Shown: positions 47,994 through 58,853 of the stretch, piece by piece | How the letters are laid out: every line of letters starts with the position of its first letter | Numbering within the stretch: position 1 is the stretch's first letter | DNA from: Phaeotremella fagi | Lineage: Eukaryota; Basidiomycota; Tremellomycetes; Tremellales; Phaeotremellaceae | Length of the DNA: 64,000 nt | NCBI GenBank assembly: GCA_001599715.1 | Contig: BCHU01000014.1 | Location: 124,001-188,000, forward strand | Direction of reading: 5' to 3' | Notes under the pieces: model-generated | Seen by the model: only the letters and a program-made list of their open reading frames with translations | What the model was told of the DNA's origin: nothing | Databases searched by the model: none | Translations under genes and position numbers: made by a program

Positions 47994-49899
47994 GTTCAAG
48001 TAAATAAATAGAATAATGAATTGCTTTGATCCTGGTCTGGCTTATTGATATGTCATCTTCATTCCATGTTATTCTTGGCTTTCAATCCTACGACTTGATC
48101 AATTTCCCCGTTTTCTGTTGCATCTTCATCTTCATCTTGATCTCACTTTTTATCTATTGTGACATAACTTATAATACACTTCGATGGATTACATATATGC
48201 AGGTATCTCATTTGATTTCGATGGAAATGAAATGATCTGCCACGACTTCAAACGTACTGTACGTTCCATTCCCGGAAAATGGTGGCATTGAATGTGATAC
48301 GACATGACTGGCTATCATAACTCTAGGAAGATTGAGTTTTAAATTCAAGATCACTCAGCACTTATATCACAACCAGCGATTAACTTTAAAGCCAATAAAC
48401 AGTACTCCCTTTTTCATGACCGTGAAGAATGAACTCTCGGGTGAAAGAAAGAGCGGATAAAAATAAAAAAGATGGCTAGTCAAAGTTATACAACGAATTC
48501 TTGCTCTAAGGAACATAGCTTATGGTTGGACTGATGCAGGAACGTCACTCGAAAATCTTCAAAGTACAAAATTTGAATTTTCATTGAGATGACCAAGATT
48601 TTGGTTAGCCATTTCACAGTGACAAAACTAACACAGTAACCCATAAGCGTTCTTCACCTACTGAGTCGCGTTTTCAGACATTGACAAGACAAATTGAAAC
48701 TATACACTTAGGGACCTCAAAGGTTTCCATACTTACGGGTTCAGTTTCCTAGATTCTAATTAACTGTTACATGCAACCTGAATCATTTTGGCGCTAGGGT
48801 CTCGTTAGAAAAACCGTTCATAGTGGTTAACTAATTAGAGGTGTAGCGTGTGTTTTTGGGTGACAACTTGGTGCGAAGAGTGGTAGTCACTTCAATCATT
48901 TGTTAGACTTATCACTCCTGTGAGAAACATTTATTTTGGGGTTGCAATTGCGTAAGTTTACTTTTGATTTTGATGTTCGCAAACGCGAAAAAATCTAATT
49001 GTATGTATCTTCCTCCGCTTGTCTGTCCATCCACATAAAGAAATCCCACGGAGGATTACAACTTATTCTGTTCCGAAACGAATAAGCTGCTATGTTTTCG
49101 TCTTCGGTAAGTGCGAGTCACAGTCAAGTCACGGTCCAAGTCCAGAGCCAAAGAATTACACCATTTTAGTCGTTACCGTTAAGTCATCGTTTATTTTTTA
49201 AACTACCTTACTTTCCTTGTTAAATCGGATTAAGTCTTCAGTTAATGTTCCTAAAGTAAACCTAACGTATCGTGCAACGCCAAAGGGTGGACGTTGAAGA
49301 ACAACGCCTGACGTAGTTGATAGTTCAGGTTATTAACTGCGTAGGAATTTCATCTTTTTTTCTTTCTCGTCCTTGCGTTCGCCTAGCTCGAGGTGAACCT
49401 CTCTAAGGGTCAAAGCTCAAGGTGGCGATCGTCGGAATAATCTCTACGCCTTCTTTCTTTACGTTACCTGTGACTTCTCCCGCTTCTCGTCACGCACAAA
49501 CTCACAAAGTAAACGTAAACGCTTGGAAGAGAATTATCAAAGAACCAGGGTCAACGACAAAATGAATCAATTGCAGATTCCCAAGCTACTTTGTAAACTA
49601 ACACTTCCCTAGTGAATTTCCCTGTGAAGTTCTATCTTTTTTTTTTCGATCCGGCGCGAACTTGTTCTATGACATTTGTCACGGCTGCAACTTAGTTTTC
49701 CTGGTGTATAAATAGGTTCCCAGTCTTATACATGTTTATTCTTTATTGTTGTCGATGATGATCAAACACTTGGAGTAGAATTATTGAATCTCCTTTTTGA
49801 AGTTTACTATCTTGGTAAGGTTGATAGTTTCTGGTTCTTGAATCCGTTAATTAGATTTTGACTGATTTGGTTGTTCTACAGATATCGATATATAATAAT
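47994..49899. other. Long intergenic region (1.9 kb)
   Basis: No supported gene. Short frames at 48026-48235 and 49019-49201 lack coding features. The end contains a TATAAATA (49707-49714) about 190 bp upstream of the next gene's ATG. Confidence 0.5.
49707..49714 (+). promoter_or_regulatory. TATA box candidate
   Basis: TATAAATA upstream of the 49900 gene, in otherwise mixed sequence. Confidence 0.4.
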
Positions 49900-52718
49900 A
49901 TGGAAGATCGAGGAGACGCAGAGTCGTTTACGTTTGGTAGGAGAGAGGTTGGTTTTCCAGAATCGTCTCTGGATGGAAGAAGACGATCGATTGAGTCGAC
50001 AAGGAGTAGACTGTCATGTAAGTTATCATTCTCATCTGCGTTTGGTGAGATCATTGAACTAATGAGCTTAGGGACGGATTCTCTTTCTAGAGGAGGTTTA
50101 CGATCGAGAAGCTCGTCTTTTGACGGATTTTCCATTTCTCAAATTCGACCCGAGACACAGGTTCCATCTCGGTTCGAATCACATCATTTCATCAGCCAAT
50201 CCTCCTCCTCAGCACTCCGGAACGTTGACGTCGAACAAAGTATCGATCTCTCCTCACCACCTCCGTCACCAGCTAGAACTTTCACCAGTATTTCCATCCC
50301 AACTCATCAATTGCGCAGTCAGGTTTCTCTCGATGCCCTACCCTTCCCTCTTAATCAACCTTCTTCTTCACAGTCACAATCCCATAGCCATCGATCGTCT
50401 ACTATTGAAACACTGCTCGATCCTATATCGCCTAAACCCACTTCACAGTATCCCTTCAACTTCACATCCAGAATTTCGATTCCCTCTCGAAACGTAGAAA
50501 ACGATCATCCCGCTTTACAGCCTCAACTTCAATCTTTAGGACACGCGATCGAATTGAATGACGATCCAACACCCCGAAAACCGATTCAAGAAAACTTGGT
50601 TGAATCCGATATCAAAATTCGTTCGACTAAAGGTGTAATAGGTTTAGGTGAAGGGTGGGCAGGTGGACCTCAAGTCTCTCATGGACGTTCTAGATCTTGG
50701 TTCAAGAAGACTAAAAAAGTTTATTCAGATCCATTAATGTTATGGCAAACTGCCGACTCGGTTCCTACAGGTCCATCCAATCCTTCACCTCAATCGAGAC
50801 TTCGATCAACTTGGAATAAATCTCGTCAAGCTTTGTTTTCAGCTTCTACACCTGCTTTACATGGTCATAACGAAAAATCTTCAACGATGGATCGAGCTAA
50901 GGCTTTGTTCAGTACGAGTAGATTTGATCTTACCACTCCTACTGATGAGGGGCCGGTCACTTCATCTAGACGACATAGTGGTATCTCTTTCATGTCCAAA
51001 TCAAGGAGATCTTTATCTCTTGAACAGGAAATTAAAACTCCTCGGATACCAGCTTCACCATCTATGCCATCGCTTCCTTCAATCCAAGAACGATCGAAGA
51101 AAGGTCGTTCAGCAGCCCCAGCTACTCCCATACCACCCAGATCTAGTTCCTTATCTACGTTGTCCAGTCTACCGCCACCATGGAGACCGACAAGTCTACA
51201 CGTTTCCAACGGTTTATATTCGACTAGAATACCGGAAATGGACGAAACTCCTGAGCTTCCAAGTGCAAGACGTAAATCGAAAATTCGTTTGGAGATGTCT
51301 AGAACAGCGACTTTCGGCGAGGAGGTTGAACCTGTTTCTAAACCACCTGTTGTTAGGGATATCTTGGATGAACTGGAGAGCGAAGAGAGGTTCTCCGATC
51401 ATGAGGAGGTTATCCTTACTCCACCTAAAATGGAGACAAAAAGAAACTCATTTTTCGGGAAAATTCGTAAAGTCGTCAAATCAGATTCGAATCGATCCAT
51501 CAGTACACTCGATCATGTCCAGGTCCTCTCCTCACCTATTCACACTATCAATAACACTTCTAGTCCAATATCAACCAAGCATGTCAGTCGCTCACAAAGG
51601 GATAGTATCGTTGGTTCGATACACAATACATACGCACAAGCTATGTCTTCACATGTCGACGTCACTCAACCAAGTTATCAAACTACACAGACGGTTGCTG
51701 AGGCTTTACTCAAATTCCCAAATCCTAACAGGAACACGGTGGCCAAAGACAGGTCGAGAAGGATGTCGTGGATCCCTAAATCTTTCTTGGCAGTCAGAGA
51801 TCAAGAGAGAGTTTCACCCGGAAAGCAGGTAGAGACTGCCTCGTCATTGGAGAGCGGAATGAGGAGAAAATTGACAACAAAAAGACGTGGAATCAATAGC
51901 ATCGACCAATTTTCTTCCAATACTCTACCGACTGAAACGTCATTGGATCATACTACCTTTACGAATCAATCCACTTTCACGCTCAATCTTGATCTTGGAC
52001 CAGAGGGTTTAGATCTTGATGAAATCATTGAATCCAGTCATTCTCGAGATTCATCATACTCTCCATCACACTCGAAGGTACCCCGTACACCTCGTCAAGC
52101 TGGTCGCAATCATCGTTCACATTCCAGAAACCCATCCATCACCATTGACATCAATCAATTTGGAGCTTTATCCTCCAGCGAATCACTTGATCACACCACG
52201 AGGGAAGTCGTTGATTTCCCTCTCCCACCTTCATCTACTCCCATTACCCCTAAAACTGGTTCACGACGTTCTCAAGAGACCCCTCGAGCATCAGCTCTTA
52301 CCCCACCAACACCTATCGATGCCGAAATCGCTACACCAAGAACTAAAAGGTTATTATCTCAAGTGTTGAATTATAATCATGATTTCCCATCGACACCAGC
52401 TATGAGTAACAGTATCTCTACGATTTCTGGTGAATCATCTAGTCTCTCCACTAAATCTTCTTGGGAATCTTATAGAGCACCAAACGGTGCTACGAAATTT
52501 GATACCCAAAATTCGATTCCAGTCGGTTTCCTCTCCGAAGATGTCAAGAGATTAGAACGTTCGACTTCTGTCAGATCAGATAGATCTGAATATTCTGATG
52601 CTGATGGTATGTCGAGTCTTCCATTGATATCTTTACCTTGCTGATTGATTTGTTAGTCGTTCAAGGACAAGCTGTTCGAGTCGACATGTTAAGCCGGGCT
52701 GCTTATGTTGATATTTAG
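49900..52718 (+). CDS. Unknown Ser-rich, basic, mostly disordered 904-aa protein
   Basis: Exons 49900-50017, 50072-52606 and 52657-52718. Start at the ATG giving MEDRGDAESFTFGRREV. A canonical 54-nt intron (50018-50071, GTAAGT...CTAAT...TTAG) is in frame and stop-free, so it is easily missed. The last 50-nt intron (52607-52656) replaces a false end with VVQGQAVRVDMLSRAAYVDI. The protein is Ser, Thr, Pro, Arg rich with blocks such as SRSWFKKTKKVYSDPLMLWQ, RRKSKIRLEMSRTATFGEEV and RRMSWIPKSFLAVRDQ. No catalytic domain seen. Probably a phosphorylated scaffold or polarity-type protein (inference). Confidence 0.7.
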
Positions 52719-52938
52719 AAACGCTCTTAAGATTTCAGTATAAAATATGTGGTATTTATATTAGGTACGACATGTAGATCTTAGATGTTGTAGAATACAA
52801 TGTAAATTATGTTTCGGATACCAAGAGCATTTCTGTGTAGAATGGTATAAATTTTACTGGGTAAGATTCCATGAGCTACTGAATTACTACTTTATCAACC
52901 TGGGGTCATTCTCCTGATACCGTACCGTATGCCTATAT

Positions 52939-53383
52939 CTAACACACTGATTCCGGATTAGTGCAAGTAGCAGTAAGACCATGGTTATCACCACAAACAG
53001 AGAGGTATTTGGCTTGATTATCAAGTGTAAAATTGACAATGTCTGCCGTGGCGGTACCAGAGAAAAAACAACTGATATTCTGTAAACGCATGTTTAGTGA
53101 GTCATGTACTCGTACCGCGCCGATAATGGAATTTTCTGTTACTCACCAGAGCATGAATTGAAGGAACCAGTATTTTATATTTCTTGGGTACGAGATTTCC
53201 CCAAATGTCAGGAACTAGGGGTGGACTGTCGTCCTCGTCCAATGTGATGTTCAGTATTTGGTCGTAACAGTTCGTATCGCAAGCGAAAACTCCGTTAATC
53301 GGTATGACGTGGAGTATCTTTGGTGAAACGACGTTGATTAGGATGAGACATGATACTAAGACAATGGTTGTGGTTGATAGCAT
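52939..53383 (-). CDS. Small secreted protein, family member 2
   Basis: Predicted 125 aa from exons 53383-53147 and 53079-52939, phase-0 intron of 67 nt. Signal peptide at the N-terminus (MLSTTTIVLVSCLILINVV). Then VIPINGVFACDTNC, matching member 3. Second exon: NISCFFSGTATADIVNF, DNQAKYLSVCGDNHGLTATC and final TNPESVC. Cysteines: two in exon 1, four in exon 2. Lies next to member 3, same strand, likely tandem duplication. Confidence 0.75.
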
Positions 53384-53811
53384 GGGAACTTCACTGCTTG
53401 ATGTTGTTCTGTCTTCCCAAGATTGGACTGTACGATGTTGTGATTTGAAATTTGGACTGTACTAGTACTCTTGCTTGAATTGCCCGTCGAGCTCTCATTG
53501 TGCAGTACATATGTTAAAACAGTAAGACAGCAACCTCCTTTACTCGGTTTCTCTTTTGTTGATCTCTTTTCGACGACTCGCTCAATAAAGGATACAATTG
53601 TAAAGAAAGGGCAATGTTCGTTGTGAGACAATTATCCTGTAGCCTCCTGCCACCAACCCTTGTATCGTGGCCAAAACAAATTTTGGATCAACACCAAGAA
53701 TGATTCATCTCTCATTTTGGACATCAAGTCCATAGGTAATCTACATACAACTTCACCTCCATCGTCTCCTTTCAATCCTCCCCCTACCTTGATACAGTAA
53801 TATGGCTACAA
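53384..53811. other. Intergenic between tandem secreted-protein genes
   Basis: Promoter of member 2. The minus frame at 53356-53631 begins at TTG and is judged noncoding. Confidence 0.45.
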
Positions 53812-54221
53812 TCAACAAACGCTGATGGGATCACTACAAGTGGCGAAGATACCAGTATTGTTGCCACAAGGAAGGAGATATTTCGCTGAATTATCGATAG
53901 TGAAATGGACAACGTCTTCTTTGGAGGATCCAGAGAAGGTACAGGCGATGTTCTGTAGCAGACAAGGAAAGGTCAGCATCGAATCATTGAACCAAAAACA
54001 CTTACGTTCGCACCTATGGCTGGAACTATCATTTGATACGGAGAGTTCATGGGACTCCCGTTCGCATCGAGGAAAATTTGGAGTGGTTGGGTGGTACTGC
54101 AGGATTCATCGCATGCTGAAGCACCGTTGATGGGTTGAACTTGGATCGTTCCGCCGTAGACATTGACCAAGGTTGAAGCAATGACGAAGAGGGTGGTGAT
54201 GGAGAATAGTTCAGAGAACAT
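53812..54221 (-). CDS. Small secreted protein, family member 3
   Basis: Predicted 118 aa from exons 54221-54006 and 53952-53812, phase-0 intron of 53 nt. Signal peptide (MFSELFSITTLFVIASTLVN), then GGTIQVQPINGASACDESC. Second exon: NIACTFSGSSKEDVVHF, DNSAKYLLPCGNNTGIFATC and final DPISVC. Shares intron place and phase, cysteine pattern and C-terminal block with the genes at 29.3 and 52.9 kb. No known family recognised. Confidence 0.75.
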
Positions 54222-54780
54222 TGTTGTTATAAAAATAGTTCAGTTTGTTTGGTGATTGGTTGTTGAGTTCTTTGAAGTAGAGATGATCGACTTCGAGTTA
54301 GATAGCTCTTCCATGAGATCTCTGATTCCCCCCTCAATTTATATCTGAATATCGAAACTGCTCCTTTGTTTTACGTTGATGAGGAGGGATATTCAAAGGG
54401 TTAGCGGTCGCCGATCAAAGGAGTTCATACTAGTGAGGTTTCACTAATTTCAAACTAGGTTGCACATGGTACATAATGTATAGAGTACGTTCTCATGCGA
54501 TCGAGAAGATTCCAAGTGTTTGAAGGGAATGGTGCGACAAGGCGATGTGACTTAGAGGGAGGAGAAAGTGGAGCAGTCAAAGGCATTACTTGAAACATTT
54601 CATCGTCGTTTCTCACCACTATGCGTCACTTTATTGGAGATTATGCGTAAACGGACGATTCTCACGTATTGATGCATTTCGACTTTCTTATTTTCATTAG
54701 AATATTTATCGTACAACCACATCCTGATTCTTTTCATCAACCATCAAATCGTCTACTGTATTGTCATTATCCATCTACAT
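54222..54780. other. Intergenic
   Basis: Upstream of member 3 and 3' flank of the aspartic protease. No gene seen. Confidence 0.45.
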
Positions 54781-57380
54781 CTACATCCCTCTATGTGCCA
54801 ACATAGCAGCAGCACCAGCCGCGAACCATCTCAAACCTTTAGTCTTCTGACTACCTTTACCTTTAAGACCGATAGATTCAAAGCCAGCCGAGACAGCAGC
54901 AGCTTGATTTCCACCACCAGTACTGGAAGCTGTTGCAGCTGTCCCTGCACCTGCACCGGCTGCTTTGGAGGCTGCAGTTGATGTTGAGGATGTCGATACT
55001 GATGCTCCTGGTACATCTGCTCTAGCAGAGAGTTGGAAGGTATTCGCTTGAACGTTGGTTTGGAAAAAGACGTTTTTGAGGAATGTATCTAAGAAAGGTT
55101 AGGTTGGGGTTGTAATAAGAGACATACCTCCAAGAAGCCATGTTACATCGTCCGTTACTGTTCCAGCTGACACTGATGATACGCAATTACCGAGAAGATT
55201 GGTGGGATCGACAGGTTGGAAGATAAGATCCCTGGCGTCGATTCTGAGGTCGGTCATGTCAGCTTATGTTAGTCTTTCATAGGAAAAGATAAGTCTCTTA
55301 CGTGAAGGCAGCACCACCAAAGGTCATTGAGACAACAGCGTTGGTCGTACATGGAATAGTGAATCCGCCATTTCCGTCACTAGATCATTTAGATGTTTAT
55401 CAGCCCTTTTCTAACAGAATGAATTCAAACTCGATACTCACCTAGCTGAACCCTGAATTTGTTGGTGGAATGCAGTAGCACTAAAGGTCAAATCACATCA
55501 GCTTGCTGATCATCATCTTCGCCAAGGAATTACTGACTCTGCAGGAGGCGCCACTATCAAAGTTGTACCTAACAGTATGTTTAGTTTTCTCTCAAGGAAT
55601 GCTGTGAGAATGCTTTGTCTTACCGGTATCAAGAATAGCTTGACGAGATGTAACTACGTCCATACCGTTTACTGTAACAGCCGCCATTGCAGCTTGCCAG
55701 AATCCGTTGGTGGAAGAAACCTTCAATGTCTACCATCGAGATGAGTAACCACCTCTCTAAGTGAAATTGGTAACGACAATGCTCACTTGTGTAGTTGCTG
55801 CATTGATCTTGCTTGAATCACCTGAACCGAAAATGATTTCTCCATCATTCGTACCATCAGCTGAGCATTTATTAGTGAAAATTTTACCAGAGATGTGTCT
55901 TACATACCGATACGTCCTAGTGCATAACCCATGATTGCTTGTTTGACAAGACCTGCCGAAGCTAAACTGTCGATAGGAGTTGCAGTACCTTGCTGTGAGA
56001 GCGTCTAAGGGTAATTATCAGAACTCCTTCTATCAAACTAGTCTGAGAGATCTACTGACATTGAAAGCTAATCCAACTAATCCATCGAAAGGAATAGTTG
56101 CCGCTGAGAATTGAACCGTTTCCTATCATTTGAATTCAGTTGATCGTCTACAATGAGAAAAGAGAGTTCTCACTTGGGTGGTAACTCCAAATACATGATT
56201 ACTGACTGTCATCCCAGCGATTGACATGGTATCCGAACAAACGGTACCTGCAACACTACCGGCACCATAAGTAACGGAGAAAGCTTGAGTTGAAGCCTCT
56301 GAATGTCCAAGTTAGTGAATGACAATCTATGTTTTTGGCAGAAAGTTCTTACTGAAGGTACTACTACTCGCTGTTCCTAATGTTTGATGTTTACCACATT
56401 GAGCAGCAGAGCAAGCTCTATTTGAATGTTAGTACGGCTATGCACCTGTGAGAACGATTTGTGCGTACGAAGATGGAACCCAAGTATCAGCCGACCCAGA
56501 GTCCATCAACATCAAGAAATTTTGTGGCGGTGTGCCCAATTGAATTTCTGCCATGTATCCTGTTGGTTGTTAATGGATTGATACATGATTTACGCTGTGA
56601 GGACATACCAGCATCATTCGCTTCGATCTCATAATCCAAACCTCCAGTTACCAAAGCACTCGAAGAATCAGTGACTGTATTACCCTGTAAAGCCTTCAAA
56701 TCGGCATTCGAAAATCCATTGGCGTTACTACCAGAAGCTAAACACTTAGTTCAATAAAGGTTCTTCTAGTTTGTCGAATATATCACTCACCACCAACTGT
56801 AATAGTAGCACCACCACCTGCAGCAGCAGCAGCTTTAGTAGCAGCAGTTACCTTCGTTGCTTTAGCGGCATTGTTGACAACAGCTTTTTCACCAGTTATT
56901 TCTTCTGGTTTAAACCATATTCTCTTTGCAGCTGTACCATCGCGTTTTTCAATTTGACCGTTTTCTTCTAAAAGTGCTCTCTAAAAATGTTATCAGCTTT
57001 GTACTATGATTAGTAAATGAATGACCTACTCGTTTCTCGTATCTTTCACGAAAGAATGATTGATCTGGAGCTTCGGTTTTGGCTGATTGACCATTAATTT
57101 GAAATTCGCCACGAAGCCAGCTGATAACTCACTGAATTTATGTAGACGTTTGATAGCCGAATTATGATGACGTTGAAAAGCTAAAACGGGATGCTAATAT
57201 CAGACATTGATCAGCTGTGTACCCAAGGGATGAATTGTAGAAACACACCTCCCCATCCCTTACCAAAGGGACTTTGCGAAGTTTTAATCGGTGAACAGGT
57301 TCTTGCTCTACTGGGGCGGCTATCGTGACACCAACCAAAAGATGAAGGATCGCGAAGAGGGTGAAAGTTGAATAAATCAT
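54781..57380 (-). CDS. Secreted pepsin-family aspartic protease
   Basis: Predicted 585 aa in 17 exons: 57380-57249, 57193-57133, 57082-57030, 56980-56791, 56737-56609, 56559-56469, 56417-56353, 56298-56184, 56132-56060, 56004-55908, 55860-55787, 55729-55624, 55568-55538, 55480-55442, 55379-55302, 55243-55128, 55088-54781. Signal peptide ([20 protein letters not shown]), prodomain with KR sites (IEKRDG, AAKR), then pepsin fold: [20 protein letters not shown] with catalytic [38 protein letters not shown], second catalytic [25 protein letters not shown]-terminal 80 residues are Ala/Ser/Gly-rich and end in a weakly hydrophobic segment ([12 protein letters not shown]), possibly for GPI or wall attachment. 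The donor of the first intron is ambiguous (57249 or 57261). Confidence 0.9.
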
Positions 57381-57610
57381 TATCAAAATAGAATAATAAC
57401 TAAATAAAGGAAAGTGAAAAAAAGAACGCTTCTATCAACCAGTGATGAAGTTAAAGAAATGATCAATGAAATGGAAACAGAAAGAAAAGAGAAGAAAAAC
57501 AGTCCAGCTGTGAAAAGAAAAGATGAAAACACTAAAAACGAAAGTCAAATATCAAGTATATGTACGAATTCAATGACAATAGAACGTCAATCATGATATT
57601 AACGCAAGGG

Positions 57611-57620
57611 GTATATATAA
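57611..57620 (-). promoter_or_regulatory. TATA-like element
   Basis: TTATATATAC on the minus strand, about 230 bp upstream of the aspartic protease ATG. Confidence 0.35.
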
Positions 57621-57674
57621 CACCAATCCACTCGCAGTCGATATCGTGGGTATCGTTTGGTCGTCAACCAAGAT

Positions 57675-57994
57675 TCATCGTTGTGAGGCAAAACCAGTTT
57701 CGGTCGCCTTGAGATGAGATTCATTAGCGGTGCTGTAGTTAAGGGGAAGTGAAATTTGAGCATTCAACTTTTGAGATGTTTTGGCTTGGTTTCCTTGGTA
57801 CGCTTTTGTGAGGTAAGCGCAGTCTGTTGCTTCTGGTTGTTCTTGAAGTAAGTATACATGGAGATGCTGGATCAAATGAAATATACTTGTACTTACTTTA
57901 CTTGAGGTGCCACATTGAGTATTCCTTTCACGTGGTAAATCGCCGTCCTGCTATAAGTAAGACTGCTGCTGTAAAAACCACCATAAACATCCAT
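57675..57994 (-). CDS. Possible small unknown protein divergent from NDUFB7
   Basis: Tentative 94-aa model from exons 57994-57902 and 57866-57675, with a 35-nt phase-0 intron. It would read MDVYGGFYSSSLTYSRTA and end ANESHLKATETGFASQR. The second exon (EATDCAYLTKAYQGNQAKTS) looks coding. The start is 39 bp from the NDUFB7 start on the other strand. No family recognised; the splice is not unique. Confidence 0.3.
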
Positions 57995-58032
57995 TCTTTT
58001 CAACCATCCATCCCCATCTAACACGACCCACA

Positions 58033-58642
58033 ATGACATCCTCAACAACAGCATCGGAATCACAAATGGAAGCTGCAAGAGTACCTATAGCATGGAGAGA
58101 TCAATGTTCAGCGTTAGTTGGCAATATCCGTCAGGGTGGAAGTGGAATCTAGAACTGACCATTGTTGGAATATAGATTATTGATCCCATTGAATATCTGT
58201 AGACATAAGAAGATCTATCAACCTTGGGAATGTGAAGATGAGAGGTGAGTGCAATTGGAGTTGGTTTATTTTATCTCAACATTTTGTATTGGGGGTTTTG
58301 GACCTATCGAATTTCGTTTGAGGTTGATAGTTTGCATTTGGTTTTCATTGTTCTCTTACTATTTTTTTTCATTCAATATAGGTAGACTGTTACTAACGAT
58401 AAACCCCCTTTAGACACGGTTACGAAAAGTGAGATACAGATTCAATCAGTAAATACAAAGAAAATACTGACACCTTGCCTTAAACTCTCAGATGCCAATA
58501 TGACGAGTAAGTAATCCCTCCTCAACCTCCTATTCAAATCATCAAAACTACAACTAATCATAACCAAAAAAGCTACATGGCAAGGATGAAACAGCTCTCC
58601 CGTCAAAAGAAAGCAGCTGCAGAAGCCGCCGATGAAGAGTAG
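58033..58642 (+). CDS. NDUFB7: Complex I accessory subunit NDUFB7
   Basis: Predicted 82 aa from exons 58033-58112, 58176-58244, 58414-58428 (15 nt), 58492-58506 (15 nt) and 58573-58642. The CHCH-type twin CX9C signature spans the joins: QCSALLIPLNIC, then WECEDERHGYEKCQYDDY, as in NDUFB7 (ARVPIAWRDQC... IPLN.CR......PW.CEDERH.YEKCQ). It is imported into the intermembrane space via Mia40-type oxidation and sits on the complex I arm. The presence of complex I supports a non-Saccharomyces fungus. The second intron is 169 nt, long for this window. Confidence 0.9.
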
Positions 58643-58853
58643 AGATTCAACATCACACCTAGAGGTCAGTTTGTATAAGGGGAATTTATGTAACAAAAAT
58701 CGTCAAAAAAAGGATTCAAAAAGCTACATCACTGTTACACTATAGTGTATCCTTTACAAACAAATGAGAATTTTTGAGTAGAGCTACTGAAGATTAAACT
58801 AATTATACGAAATATCAACAAAGTCATAATAAACAAACATACTTTACTTTATC

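Noticed and set aside
53356..53631. 91-aa minus-strand frame between the tandem secreted genes
   Set aside because: It starts at TTG, lacks a signal peptide and overlaps the start of member 2.
58245..58413. Intronic snoRNA in the long NDUFB7 intron
   Set aside because: No convincing C box (RTGATGA) and D box (CTGA) pair was found.
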